A stretch of 64,000 nt of DNA from Ulota crispa (lineage: Eukaryota > Streptophyta > Bryopsida > Orthotrichales > Orthotrichaceae): contig OY987249.1 in NCBI GenBank assembly GCA_963920765.1, forward strand, positions 12,896,817 through 12,960,816, written 5' to 3'. A model generated the notes under the pieces. That model did not search any database, was not told where the DNA came from, and saw only the letters and a list, made by a program, of their open reading frames with translations. Position numbers and translations under genes: made by a program. Below are positions 34,760 to 47,915 of the stretch, one piece after another (within the stretch, counting starts at the first letter, position 1; each line of letters begins with the position of its first letter).

Positions 34760-36710
34760 TCGATCCCCCTGCACATTATGCTAGAGTTGCCACCCTGGGG
34801 AGGAATTCCAGACTTGGCAGGAAACTTAAGTTAGTGTGTGCTTCTTAGGCAAGATTGCGGATGTGCGTGAAGATTATTTGCAAGTCGATCCCGTTGTGAT
34901 GTTAATACAAAAATTTCTCCCATAATCCACAAGGGACTTGCAAGATGACTTAATTTCGTCTTTCAAGGGGGAAATTGAGGTTTTACACGATTAAAAAAGT
35001 CTTCTTTATTTCTTTATAGGGGAAATAACAAAGGGAAAATTTCATGGATACTCCTAAAATTTGCAATATTTACACGTTATTCCTGCTTTTTCAGAAATTA
35101 TATAAATATCATTGGGCCAAATAATTTAGGCATTTATTTGTTGTGCTCATACTTTTTTTCATGACCAATGTTGAAGAAGGGAATATAATGAAACAAAGAA
35201 GAAGCAACGTGCGCACAAAGGAAGAAGGCAAGTGGCATGCACAACAATAAAATTCTGCTCTTTGACTCATACATTGCAACTAAGTTTGTACTTATGAACA
35301 TGATGTTATGCTTAGTTGGTGAAAAGCAAGTTAAAAAATAAAAATAAAAAATTTACAAAACTTGAGCATATCACAAGTTCTACTAAATCCTTTGTAGATC
35401 AAAATTTGGTTATTAAGGGGGTACTTTTTAACATGGAGGATGTGTGTATGAATGTTTCCTACATATCCATGCAATCAAATCTCAAAAATTCATCAACAAT
35501 GTTTTTCAATCAATCATCATGTAAAATTATGAATTTTATACAAAAGAATTCACCAAAATGGAGTTTTAGTTTTTAGAAACTAAAATTTGGTATTCTTGAT
35601 TGGGGTTACATAAGGATTTAGTATCAATGATGGAAGGCAACAAAATGCCAATTATATTCTATGTTATGTGCAAAGTTCTTTGAATGATGTCGTATGGTGT
35701 TGGTATGCTTGCTATACTTGACTGTACATCCACATCAAAGGGGGCAACATGGAACTTAGAGGGTTAAGATTTCAAACTCTCATTGAATGTTCATAACAAA
35801 GGGTCCAATTTCAATTTTGATCCAGTGTAGAAAATGACATAGCAGGTAGGTTATATCTTGAGCTCGAGAAGGATAGAATGTTCCCATGGGATTATGGGAT
35901 TATAATCTTCAAAATATTTAAATGTTGGGAGGGAATAGTAAGAGTACTTGAACTCCATAGGGAAAGAGGGGTTTTTTAATCCGTGCTCACTCCTGGAAGG
36001 TTATCTTTCCCACTTTTCATGTAAATGAGCTCTTCATTATGAGAAGCATATATATATTTTAAAATGCCCTGAACGCCCAAGGTTAGGTTTTATACTGCAC
36101 ATTTTCATTCGAGTGAAAGCAAATGAGTTGCCTGTGTTGCCTTCCATGGAGGTCACACGCCCAGTGCCACCAAACACTAGTGCCAGCGCCTGCCTGGGAG
36201 GTGCTGTGTCACTGCTTATGTGGATCAACCTTTTTATTTTTCTTATTTCAAAGAGTGCTAGAATGGCAAAAACAACTAAGATAGTTATACCCAAATCCGA
36301 TTGTCACAAAAGATAAATTATTTATGACACAGCTAGACTTGAGTTTTAAAATGACCACCATATGTACACAGTGATGCCATTAAGTACATGGTCAGATTTG
36401 GGTATACTTATTTTAGGTGTGCTTCGAGAGGCTATGCTCTTGTAGCTATAGATGACTTTTTTGAGTAAGGTATATATTCAAACTTTTTTATGGTAGCTTC
36501 TTTGGACGCAATGCCTCCTTCCTTGATGTCTGGACCCAGTAAATATCATGGTGAAACCACTTGCATATGTTTTGATAGAAATCATCTTGTACTTTTTTTT
36601 ATAAAATTCAATTAATGCCTTCCAATGTTTTATTGAGACTGGGAGTTCATACAGCAACACAATTCTTAGCCTCTTCATTCATTATGGGAATTGATATGGG
36701 GTAACTTTTA
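34760..36710. other. AT-rich gene-less stretch
   Basis: No coding region was recognised. Short frames near 36,037-36,316 on both strands have no family resemblance and overlap each other. Confidence 0.4.
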
Positions 36711-36718
36711 GATATTTA

Positions 36719-36994
36719 CCACCAACAAGTTGAATTTGAAAAAAATGAATTCACATGTGGATTTAGAGACCTTGATTTAGTTTAGAACCATAAAGGAGGA
36801 TACAATTGAACAACACCCACTAGAAAAGCTTAGCTTTTTTACAAGTAAGGATAAAAGTAATAATTTATCCCCTAGCTCAGCTTTTCCACTTGGCATTGTT
36901 CAATTATATCCTCCTTTGTGGTTCTAAATCAAATCAAGGTATCTAAATCCATATGTAAGTTCAAGTTTTCCAAATTCAACTTGTTGATGATACC
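36719..36994. mobile_element. Inverted-repeat element with ~95-bp arms
   Basis: The left arm (36,719-36,812; ACCAACAAGTTGAATTTGAA to GGAGGATACAATTGAACAA) is complementary with few mismatches to the right arm (36,897-36,994; TTGTTCAATTATATCCTCC to CAACTTGTTGATGATA). The ~85-bp loop contains ACTAGAAAAGCTTAGC. It is a hairpin MITE-like element with no clear target duplication. Confidence 0.75.
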
Positions 36995-37049
36995 ATGGTG
37001 TACATATAACAAACCCCAAGTGTACATATATCAGTTTCCTTCATTATTA

Positions 37050-37995
37050 ACCCCTAAAGGACCAAGCCTTTTTTTCTGTGAAAGTTATTGAAAACTGCCA
37101 CTTTGCAGGGAATAAGTAAATGAGTAGAAAGGTAAGACAAAAAGTTCTTTTCAGAAATTCAACTATAGAATCTTGCCCTAGACTATGGAAGGTACTTGTG
37201 GGAAAATAATGAGCTCATTCTAAATGTAGAGGAGTGAGATGTTGAGAGCTGAAGTGAAAAAAAAGTTTGTTTCCTTGCTGCCCAAAAACTTTAGAAGCCT
37301 TTGATTGCTCCTAAATCAGAAAAATTGCTCTACGCAAAGTTGAGGTTTATTTTTTCCATGTAGAAGATCAAGTTAGGTAAGTGCGGGAGAATTTTCAAAT
37401 GAATTGGATGTGTGAATCATACTTTGGAAAATCTTGCAATGCCGTATGGCCATGAAATTTGCATATACACTACGCAAAATTGAAGGATTTATGTAAAATT
37501 CAAAAATCTAAATTACTTTGATTCAAATGGTGAAAACCAAGGAATCTTAGTCTACTACAACTTGGAAAAAAAAGAAGTCAAAAAAAAAATTCACAAAGAG
37601 CTCAAAAAAGTAAAGCACTGAAGGCAAAAAGAATGAAGGTATGGGAGCCCCATACTTGCTTGCAAACTAAAACTTTTCACTCATAAATTGAAGTTGAATG
37701 ATTCAAAACTCCCCACATATGTCTAAATCTAAAGAACCAATTTCAGATTTTTATTTTGAAGAAATGTTATTTTTAAAAAAGTTTTTGGCTGCCCACCCTC
37801 CCCTGTTTTTCAAAAATTCATGCATAACTTCTTCAATAAATGTGGGAACAAAGAAAAAATTAGATGCCCACACAAATCTTTGAATTCCCAATCTTTCATA
37901 AAAGTTTAAAAAAATCACAAAAAGTAATTTAGCCATAGGTACATGCCCAAAATCCCATTTGTTCCCCAAAAGGATAATGGTCTTTAGGGGATAGC
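37050..37995. repeat. Dispersed repeat related to the foldback at 2.85-3.58 kb
   Basis: 37,697-37,995 matches the right arm of the foldback at ~3,270-3,578 (AACCAATTTCAGATTTT, GTTTTTGGCTGCCC, TTAGCCATAGGTACATGCCC, TCTTTAGGGGATA), clearly diverged. The stretch begins at 37,050 with TTAACCCCTAAAGGACC, which resembles the complement of the other terminus. The opposite arm is not visible, so this is a single-arm or rearranged copy. Confidence 0.7.
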
Positions 37996-37999
37996 CAAC

Positions 38000-39599
38000 A
38001 ATCTTTACAGAGTGAAAAATTAGGACAATATCCAAATTTTGGAACTGTCATTAATCAAGTGGAATGCAACTCATTTTATAATTTCTAAGAGTAACATTGT
38101 GCATAGTTTCATGTGAACATATGAATTTGCAGGTTGAATCCTCATTCTATTGAAAAGTAAAAATAGGACTATAGACGATGATTATGAAACTTGACAAGTA
38201 GTAGTAGATTTTAATTTTATATTACTTAAAATTTTCCCAATATGCTGAATTTGACAAAGTGATCATGTTAAATTGTTCAATACAGCACTATTTTACTCAA
38301 AGCATAGAAAAAACAACATAAATCGTTGTGTGGCAGCATTCAGCAGGTTAATTTGCGTATTCGGAGGTGATTCTCAAGATTTGTCTTCGGTAAGTTTTTC
38401 GTCATTAACTCATCTAAATACCAAAACGTTCTTTAGAAATCCGTATTTTAGAAATGGCAAAAAGCAAGGGCAACAAATCAACATCACAAATGAAAAATAA
38501 ATACCTCGAATTACCATTGTAAATCAGTTGAATAAATACAATCTATGCAATGCAATGAACACGAAGTTGTTTAGAAAATGGTTCATCATTTGCACGATAG
38601 ACGTTCACTTGGCTCTCTTATGTGTTGTCACATCAAAAAACTTGTGGCAATGAAGGTAACTGCTCCCATTTCCGACCCTTTAAGAACCTGTCCCCAATTC
38701 CGACCTTCTGTTCCCAGGGAACACATTTTAGAATTGAAATGTACACATGAGGGACATGAACAGTCGGAATTGGGGACAGGTCGGCATTGGGGACATCTAC
38801 CTGATTACACGATTGAGGTTGTGCAACCTCCTCTCGTTGCCAAATGGCAGGGCCGTTCATGCTAAGTAACACAAGAATAGTCACATATGCGAGAGAAACT
38901 TACATATAATAATCCTTAACAAACCTTCAGAACGATAATCAATTTCAAAAACTCTGAAGAAACTTTTAGCAACTAATAGGATAGCCAAGAAACAAACTTC
39001 TCATCTAATATTTAATATCCAGAGACAGAGCCACCCTACAACTCTGCACATGGTTTTGCATTTGTGATATATCATAATTTCACAATCGTTGATTTCTACA
39101 AAACAGTATCATATGTTTTCAAATTCAAGACTTGCATCAATGGGATTTACAACTTCGATGAGTGAGACGCTTGATTCTGATTCAAAAACATTCATTACAT
39201 CAACCATTGCAAACCAACCGCAAATAGGATCAAGTTTGTAATATAAGACTTGCAATAATGGTTTACAACCGTGGTATGCAAAGTCCTAGTCCGGTCAACC
39301 ACCAGGAAAGAAAAAAAAAATTCCGCCACTGTATTCACTCAGCAGGTAATAACCACCACGCAGTACACACTTAAAAGTGCACTCTATCCAGGCTCCAGAT
39401 GCGACTAAGAACCTATAAACCTCCTTGGCAATGTGCTAGAGCATATCAGAAAAATTGCACAATTTGCAGGACTTCCAAACTCGGAAGCCTTTGCACTCTC
39501 TAACATGTGCGGTGAACACGGACCAAGTGCATTTGCTTCTCCTCAGAAAACCAGAACACCTGAACATGGAGAAAAATCAGGAGATTTGGATGCATTTCC
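38000..39599. other. Gene-less region downstream of NOP2
   Basis: AT-rich sequence plus the inverted repeat at 38,689-38,780. The part nearest 39,599 should contain the NOP2 3' untranslated region. The plus-strand frame at 39,433-39,933 is the antisense of the last NOP2 exon and is not a gene. Confidence 0.5.
38689..38780. repeat. 18-bp perfect inverted repeat
   Basis: CCTGTCCCCAATTCCGAC at 38,689-38,706 is the exact reverse complement of 38,763-38,780, with a 56-bp spacer. Further related phrases lie outside (TCCCATTTCCGACC before, GGCATTGGGGAC after). This is too long a perfect match for chance in this AT-rich DNA. It could be a terminator-like hairpin or ends of a tiny MITE. Confidence 0.8.
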
Positions 39600-42500
39600 T
39601 CACTTAGCTGTTTTTCGTTTCTTGCTGCTTGAGCTCTCCTTCATGACAGAAGCCGATTTCTTCACTTCAGTGACTAACGGCGAGGCTTTTGTCTTCTTCG
39701 CCTTTCCATTCAAAGCAGGAGACTTCTTGCCAGGAGAAACCACATCCATTGGTGTAGCATCAGCAACAGCAGGAGCAGCTACTGCTGTAGCTTTTCTTTT
39801 ACCCTCCCGCATGGCTTGCCTTTTCTCTTCCCTGCACAGAGTGACGGCACTTAGCAACAGCATGAAAGAGGCCAGTAAAAGAGAGGAAAGAATTCAAAGG
39901 ACATACCACCGAAAGAAAAAAGAAAAGACCTGACAAAAAAATGAAAACATGATGGCTGTGACTGCAAACAGCCTTCTCCCCGCAAAGCTCTGCAACCACT
40001 AATTTCACAGCCAAGCTTTCAAATCAGTACCTCTTTTCAGCGATTTCCAGTTTTGACGGAAGACTCTTTCGATCCCTCCTATTCAAAAATTTCTTCTTCA
40101 CTTTCGTAATCTCACCGACCTTAGCTCTACCGTTCGCTTCTGCCATGTCTGTGTCATCCTTTGTCTTGGCATCACTGCCAGCAGACGTGCCACCATCGGC
40201 CGTCCTGTCTGAAGCAACAACATCCTCGACGTCCATTTCGTCCCCTGAGACATCAAAACAACATATAGGAATGCAGGTATTCTATAATTAGGCATAAAAT
40301 TACAACATTTGGTCATTGCAGAAGAAACATTTCTAGAAAGCCAGAATAGATAGTTCTTTGCGAAATGTACACAGTTTGAAAATCACATGTAACTTGGCTT
40401 GCTATTAAAGCCAAGTAAAGCCTAAATGATGCAAAACATCAGAAATTGGTGAAGTTCAGACTTTCTCGTCAACATCTTGCTGAAGTAAAGAAATGATGAA
40501 ATAAATCTGAGAAGAGGCGCAAGAAATCAACTGCAATGAAGATAACATAATTACACACTACCTTCGTCTCCGTTGATTTTCTCTGCCTCTTCGTCAGCCT
40601 CAGCATCGGAATTTTCACCATCATCTTTCTTGACCTTGTTACTCATCTTCTTCAGCTGTAAAATGAACCAGAATGAGGTGTTAAAGCACTGGAGTTAACA
40701 AACTCATTAATGAAATGGTGATTTTTTGTACTAGTCAAACTAAAAATACATCATGAATCTATGAGTACTGGCAATTCAGGTTGGAGTTGAATTGCGATTT
40801 CTAAATTACCACAATTCACTAGGTCTAAGGCTTGTGAGGACAAGTACAGAAAAACCAACGCAAGCCAGATTCTAGGTTACAAGACGGTCTATATTTAACT
40901 TTGAGCAAGGCATTACAATCTCAGAACACAGTATAAGAAACATAATCTATTGGCCATTCATCAAAAGATTAGATAAGGCGAAATACAATATGGTACATAG
41001 AAATAACCCAGACGAAACCAACCTTGGCAACAAAAAATCCATCCATGTTATGCACATGAGGATAAAATCTTCGAGTATTTTTCAGGGTATGATGAAACCG
41101 ACTTTCTCGGAATTTTGTAAATCTGACAAGCAAAGAATATAACAAATTATAAAGACTGTAGCAAAGATCCCAAATGTGGTTTTCATTATTAGCTCAAATG
41201 GCTAAGGACTGTGCTAAATGTGCTGAAACTTGAACTTAACACTACAGCACTATTCACGATCTTTATAGCAAGAAGAAAGAATTGGTAGGAATTTGCTAAA
41301 TTTAGCCACAAGTGTGAACGTTGGTTGCAAGAAATAACTCTTCAGAGCATCTACTCATTATCTTATATCCAATATGATGACAGACAGACGCAGTTCTAAG
41401 TATGATCCAAAACAACACTACATTAAAGGGTACCATTTTAGTTTGAATAATCTACACAGCGACATCAGGTTTAAAAGCACCCTCCTGAAACACAAAAAAG
41501 GAAAAAACGGTCTCATCAGCAAAGTAAACATTAGGTACTTACCCTTCCCGTCCAAACTCTAATCCTGTAGGAACAATCTTCATATCTCGCTTCCTCAAAG
41601 CGTAATCGATAACTGCTTCATTCTACAGAGCAACACCAAATGTCAATTTTCTATACTATACGGACTGTTAAGCACCTCTGTAGGACGTTCGATGTAAAGT
41701 TATAAGTTTGAGAGCAGACATGAGTAGTGAAATACCTCTGCTACCATGATCGAACATGTTGAATAAACAAGGTACCCTCCTGTCTTTGAATTAGCATCCA
41801 CCATATCTATAGCAGCTAATATAAGCTCCTGTATACAACATGACCACAATCGTCAGCATGATGCCCAAGACTTGATGGCAGGGAACTCTTTTGGGCAAAT
41901 GTTCACCACATTTCTACCTGCTACCTTGACACTAAAAAAATTGGGTAAAAAAATGGATGAAATCAGCAAATTTCTCTCACAGAAAAACATAATATGAACC
42001 AATTTTTGAATGAAAGTTACTATTAATAGCTCATTTTCCGGACAAACGCGCACGTGGATGATTCTATCCACCTTCTTTCCTTGTCTGCAGGCATTCTAGG
42101 GTGAGTGACACCGTTCGAGGAGCGTTTTGAGCTTTACCGGCTAATACCCGTCAATTCCCATATTCAACCGGTTATTCATGTGCCTATGCCCGCCAGTGCC
42201 TGGGTTTATACCATAATGCCATTTCTTTGAAAACTCGACCAGTTTTAACCCGGTAACTATAAAGTTCAACCGGTTTTTTTGGCATTTACACCAGCTAACG
42301 ATACAGTAGTGCTGGTTCTCCCCGAATATTAGTATGTGACCAGTGCCCCCCCCCCCCCGCCCTTCAAAAACCGCTTGCTGGTACACAAACTTTGCCAAAA
42401 ATATCTACTCGAGAATTACCAGCATTCCAAAAAGCAAAGAAGGGTAGAGGAGGGGAACATACTTTTTGCAGAAATGCACATCGTTGGATATCTTCCAAGC

Positions 42501-45500
42501 TTTTCGTAACTTTCACAGACTCATCTTTTCCTACAACCTGCATTCCAATAACAACGTTTGTCAATTGCAATAATGACACACATTCTACCACCATACTCTC
42601 AACTCTTGCAATACAGAACACCAACATACACCACAAAGTTATGCGAGACAACCACACATTGTGAAGGAATTTTCGACAATCAACAAAAGCATTGACTTTC
42701 ATTCATTGGTACTATAAACGGAAATTATACTGAACTCACCCCAGTTCCACTGCACGGCGCATCAAGCAAAACTCGGTCCACAGACCGTAGCCCCAACTTA
42801 TTGGGAAGCTGAAGACAAGATCAACAACAGTAAATACAAAAAACATAACACAAACAATCCACTCTACAGTTCATAGAGAAATTATGATCTCTCTCCAAAA
42901 AGTGACAAGCTACTGATATATTATGTGGCATTTCAGGTTCTTGCATAGCAACCACCACTGACCTGGCGACCATCATAGTTGCAAATGATAGTATTAGTGA
43001 CTCCCATTCGGTGAAGGTTAGCAGAGAGAGATTTTATACGTGGCTCTTTCAATTCGTTTGCATAGATGACTCCTGAAAGTCAGAAGCAATATCCCAAATC
43101 AGCATAGGAGACCTCTTACAACCAGGCAACTTGAAATAGTTTGACCACACAAGTAAAATATACACCCAAAGATGCAGTCATTCTGGAGCATGAATATTTA
43201 AATACCATGATATGATATGGAACCTCATGTACAATCAGCAAAGTGAAATACATTGACCACAATCCAAAGAGTACAAAATAAAAAATATTTCAATCAATTT
43301 AAGCATAAAAAGATGCAATGGCAAGGTTCATCAACAGAGAACCCGATCTGTCAGCATGCACCAAGTAGGTTTGTTTCATCGTATGTCCCAGGAGATTTCC
43401 CATTTAAATTGCCAAACTCCGCAAAACTAAAAGCAACTCACAAGAGACTCAAAGGCAGGATAAAGCTATGTATGCATTCAACAAACGGGATCCTTTGAAA
43501 ACAAAACAAAAAGGGTCGCAGGTCCTACAAAAACAATAGAATTGCGTAGTCGAAGGGCGGGTTAAAGAATACATACCTGTGTTTTTCATGAGGGCAGCTA
43601 TGTAGGTAGTTTTACCTCCTGGCGCAGCTCTGAATCAATGATATCAAGTCATAGCAGTACGTTCAGGAATGCCAACGTTCACAGCGAGATATACGGTTTA
43701 GTTACAGAATACGGCAATATTGACCCAAGATGGACATTGAACCAAGATTCAAATGGGAAGAGCATTCTGAGATGCTTACGCTACATCAACAATTCGTTCC
43801 TTCTCTTGAGGTGCCAAAGCCATCACTGGCAGAAAAGATGATCCACTTTGAAGCTGCATGTCCAAAACAATACAATTTAAACGATGCAACATCATGTGCA
43901 CACGCAAAGATCCAACCTCAAGTGTAACAAAGAACCATAACAGACGATAGAGGGTTACATCAAATATCTAAATCATGAGATATATTGCCTCCTAACTCAT
44001 ATTCGCTGTAAAGCTGTGTTCAGATGTGCGAAATGTCAATTAACAAAAAAGTTTGTTGCAAGTATAACTTCGCCAGAAAGTCCTACCATGTAATGGCCAG
44101 CCATATATTCTGGAGTTGCACCAACAGGCACTTGAGAATCATACACAATCAGGCCAACCTGCCGGTACAGACAACATGGTTGAACCTATGAGTATACACC
44201 AAATGCCAAGACTCAACAGGCAAGATAAATCCGTCCAAACCGTAGCAAACGCAAGAAACTTGGCCGTTATTCCCAACGACATAGATTAGTAACAATATCA
44301 AATTGTAAGCCAAAAAAGGTGAAGCAAACAGACTTGATTGGAACATGGAAGAAATTAGCGTATTTGCATAACTCTAAACCACAATAGAAACTTACTTTGG
44401 TCCACTTTCCAAGTGGATCCAAGTTGACACCTCGGTTGATCAGAACTTGGGCCAGGTCCCGTCTACGACTCTGCATCAAAATACATAAGGAATCAGAAAA
44501 AAAAAATCTGGAAAAAGGCATCAATTGCAATGAATTTTCTTCCTTAACAGGTAACTCATACAACCAAGATAATCGTGAAAAATAATGATGTAAAGCAGAA
44601 GAATGGGCAGAATCAAAGAGCTATTCTAGACGAGAGTCGAAACAATATATAGTCCATCAAGTTGGTGATAAACATACCTTTAGGGTATTTGTTCGCAAAG
44701 AAATTGGACGAGGTTTTTCATTAGCTTCTACAAATTCTAGCACCTCGGCGGGAGGAAACATCTGCACGTGCTCCCACAAGATTGTAAATGACCTGCGTCT
44801 CGTTCAAGCAGAACAAAATTTCCTAAAGAACTGACAACAGTTGGATTGATGCAAAATAAGAAGAAGAGAGTATATACTTGTAAGAATGTGCTAATCAGGA
44901 AGTCATTGTATCCATAATACGAGGACAGGTCGGACGAAAGCTGCTTCACATAGTCAGCCCGTGCAGCTCCTTCGGGCCTCAGAGCCTTGAAGCTAGACAG
45001 CACACGAACAACTGCCAGAGAAGAGGCAAAATGCAGTCAATATCGGATTGCTGGAAAAAGAGGCATCAAGGCTTGAAAACAACAACAACAGCAATACAAG
45101 TATGGCACCATGTACTCACTATCTTTGATTCGACGCAGAATATTCGGGAGGTCTGGCGGGCCTTTCTCTTCATGCTCGAGCTCCTGGAGAAGGTGAACGA
45201 TGTGCAACAAACCTGAGAACGAGATACTCCCAAACAAAGGCAGAGAAACTCTCACGAGAATAGGAGGATTCAAGAGATTTAGGTTGCACTTCCTTTCCGA
45301 CAAAAACTCCAAAAGCATTGACAAGAGCACACTTGCAAGCTGTAGATTAACATACCTCAGCAGTAGGTAATCGAAAATCATCGGTGTCACCCTGAATATT
45401 CAACTGCAATTCCTCCTCTCTAGCTTCTTCAACCTCGCGCTTTTTCGCAGCGTCTAAAAACCGAGACTTTTTCTCCACGTCCATTTCATCTTCAATGTCT

Positions 45501-46076
45501 TCATCACTCTCATCCTCTTCTTCTTCTTCATCATCACTGCCATCATCCTCTTCCATTTCGATTTCCCCGTCTCCCTCCTCGTCCTCCTCATCTTCCTCGT
45601 CTTCATCGCTTTCAATCAACTTCGCCTTCAACCACTTTTTATTCTCGTCGGTAAAGCCCTTAGTCTTAACCGTCGTTTTTTGCTCATCCTTCTTAGCTTT
45701 ACCCTGAACAGCATTGTCAAAAAAACAGGGTTTAGGGTTTAAGAATTGCTACATCGATAACGAATTAAGGTCTACACCATAAAAACAGTTTGAAATTGCG
45801 ATGATAATATTGACTAAAAACTTCGAAATTGCGCGCAAACCCTAAAATTACACAAACGAGTGCAGCTCAAAATCGACGAAATTTTACGTTTAAAGAGTTG
45901 GCGGTGATCACGAAAGCGGTTAGAGGAAACTCGGAGCCCTCTGGAAAGACCAAATCAAACCCTGATTCCTGTTCTAAAAATTGATGGCACTCCAATCAGA
46001 AGAGAATTTTGCAGTATGCACGATCCTGTACCATTACGGAGTTGGATGACTTCGGCTTCCGCTTCTGGAGCTTCAT
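39600..46076 (-). CDS. NOP2: NOP2/NSUN1-type 25S rRNA m5C methyltransferase
   Basis: A nucleolar SAM-dependent RNA (cytosine-C5) methyltransferase needed for large-subunit ribosome biogenesis (NOP2/OLI2 family). Eighteen exons: 46,076-46,032; 45,703-45,356; 45,183-45,120; 45,011-44,878; 44,761-44,678; 44,470-44,396; 44,158-44,087; 43,853-43,780; 43,629-43,577; 43,072-42,963; 42,808-42,740; 42,537-42,463; 41,828-41,736; 41,622-41,543; 41,122-41,023; 40,655-40,562; 40,244-40,031; 39,831-39,600. They total 2,016 nt, or 671 residues. Seen: a basic N-terminus, a long Asp/Glu tract in exon 2, SAM motif [12 protein letters not shown] (~296-307), motif [10 protein letters not shown] (Cys372), motif VI STCSIM (catalytic Cys426) and a Lys-rich tail. 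All junctions are phase-consistent. Exon 1 could instead end at 46,038 (donor GTAATG), removing two residues. Confidence 0.93.
42130..42325 (-). mobile_element. Diverged MITE copy inside a NOP2 intron
   Basis: On the minus strand it reads GGGGAGAACCAGCACTACTG, then TATCGTTAGCTGG, matching the start of the element at 24,016-24,250 (GGGGAGAACTGGCGGTTAGT...). It lies between NOP2 exons 12 and 13, in a 634-bp intron, next to a C14 run near 42,345. The other terminus is not recognisable. Confidence 0.5.
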
Positions 46077-46227
46077 GTTGTTAGAGAACACCATGTCGCT
46101 TGCTGCATGCGAGCAAGGCGAGACCGCTGGGTGCCTGGGTTGCGGTGGTGCTCCGAGCAGCGAGGACGACGAAGTGGTACAGCAGGGGAAGGGAGGCCTT
46201 CGGTGCGCTCCTGCTTCGTTCGCCGAT

Positions 46228-46247
46228 CGGGGTTTAGGGTTTAGGGC
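46228..46247 (-). promoter_or_regulatory. Double telo-box upstream of NOP2
   Basis: The plus strand reads GGGGTTTAGGGTTTAGGG, which on the gene strand is CCCTAAACCCTAAACCCC, two overlapping AAACCCTA telo-boxes about 155-170 bases before the start codon. Telo-boxes are established promoter elements of plant ribosome-biogenesis and ribosomal-protein genes. A further pair lies in intron 1 (45,728-45,742). Confidence 0.7.
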
Positions 46248-46434
46248 TTCTCTCTCACTACGCAGATGGTTATGGTGGGGCCCCCTGTCGCGGGTTCATA
46301 CGGGATCGTAGCCGTCGGTCATATCCGACTACGAGCGTCCTCTGAAATACACCAAAATTGATGAAAAGCGCCTCTTTTGCCGGCTTGCTCAAGTCACGAC
46401 GTCATGTTTTGTGAACTTGGGGTCGGATTGAGGG

Positions 46435-46442
46435 TGGGCCCA
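46435..46442. promoter_or_regulatory. Site II-like TGGGCCCA element upstream of NOP2
   Basis: TGGGCCCA lies ~190 bp upstream of the telo-boxes, and TGGGCCGGGCC-like sequence follows near 46,508. TGGGCY (site II) elements often occur with telo-boxes in promoters of plant proliferation and ribosome genes. The distance from the start codon (~360 bp) makes the role uncertain. Confidence 0.4.
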
Positions 46443-46449
46443 AAATTTT

Positions 46450-47563
46450 CAAATTCCAACCAGTAGAATTGTTTGGTTCTTTCAAATCCAATCCAAGGGC
46501 TTTATACTTGGGCCGGGCCAAAATTACAAGAATTTTAGGTGGCATTTAAGGTGGCATTATTTTGACACTAATATTTTAGGTCCGAGTAATGTAATTGAGA
46601 CAAAGTTTTCAAAAGTTTCATATTTCCCCTTTCGATGGGAATGTACCCTTGATGGCAATGTGTGAATCATTGCAAATATTTTTGGCTAAATTTAGCAAAA
46701 AATTTAGCTCAATTTTGATTGTGCTAAAAGTGTATTGTAAAAAAAAATCAAAAAAATCAAAAAATAACCAAAATTTCAAGATGTAAAATTGCTTGTGAGA
46801 TGAGGTGCAATTTGAAAAGTGTCCTAGTAGCTAATGAGATCTTAGATCTAAACACCTTAAGTAGCCAAGAATCACATTTGATTTCCCCCACTTTGCATTC
46901 AAGCTAGAAGTACTTCACCCTTGGTAGGATCAAAAGGGTAAAATGTGGGTATCCATTTTGGTAAACACTTGATAGCAATTGCAATTGTCAACTTCATCAA
47001 AATTGCAACTTTATTGGACCTTGTTGCTTGATGAGTTTCTGCCCTATTTGTTTTGCAAAAGCAAGGTAATTGCAAATTTGGCATCATATCATTTGTACAC
47101 ACAAACATTGGGGATGTGAGATGAAATCAACCCTTGGAGAATTACTAGTGTTAGAAGCTATCATTTGCATGATAAATTTACACTTACTTCCATTTTTGTT
47201 GTATTGCCATTGTTGAGCTATGTATTTTCAATATACATTGTTAGTTTACACTTTGCAAATGTCCAAGTTCAACATGATAACTAAAAAAATAAAACAACTA
47301 TGGAAGATTGATTTTATACATCACCAATTCACATAGTTGGAGAATGTATTAAAAAAATCTTGGTCGTTGCCATTTATATCTCAATAAGTTACAAGACATG
47401 TAGCTGAAAGTTTATGGGCAAGGAAAAAAATTAGCCAAAATACTAAATAAAAAGCCAAACTATTGCAACTTGCCCTCTACAAAATACAAATACAAGGTAG
47501 GTAGCAATTTGTTTGACCTACAATCCACGATTTTAGCAAGGGGAGCTAAAAACAAAAAATGAA
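46450..47563. other. AT-rich gene-less stretch
   Basis: Nothing coding or structured was recognised beyond A/T-rich runs. Confidence 0.45.
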
Positions 47564-47915
47564 TTTAACCCCTAAACATTGGCGCGAACGAAAAACATTT
47601 GTTGCCCCCAAAAAAAGCCCTATAGCCTAGAAAAAAACTAATTTTGATCTGATTTTTTTCAGAAGTGATCACAAATGCGTAGTGCACCATGGAAGGCAAA
47701 AATAAAATTCATCAAATACGCTCATAATTTTAGGTACCCCAAGTTCAGAATCACTCGGTTAAGTCTCAAGCTGCCCTTATTGCAATTTTTGTGGAATCAA
47801 TATGCACTGTTGCCTTTTGCAACTATTTGAGGCAATATTATTGGTGCATAGCTGCAAAATATTGTAGAAGCCAGAGTCAGGGCAGGCCACGGTGACCCAC
47901 CCAACGCTTAAGGGC
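47564..47915 (-). repeat. Third, reversed copy of the ~340-bp dispersed repeat
   Basis: It begins TTAACCCCTAAACATTGG and ends ...GCTTAAGGG. In reverse complement it aligns with the pair at 24,885-25,572: the terminus TTTAGGGGTTAA, CACTTCTGAA, and GTGGCCTGCC against GTGGCTTGCC. It is more diverged than the two tandem copies are from each other. Confidence 0.7.

Noticed and set aside
36037..36316. Possible membrane protein gene on either strand
   Set aside because: Two overlapping short frames with a hydrophobic stretch, but no start context, splice partners or family similarity.
42345..42359. C14 run as a functional element
   Set aside because: A homopolymer inside an intron next to a MITE remnant. 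No structure or conservation can be claimed.
45495..45707. Serine-rich plus-strand frame
   Set aside because: It is the complement of the Asp/Glu tract in NOP2 exon 2 (GAT/GAG codons read as TCN/TCT).
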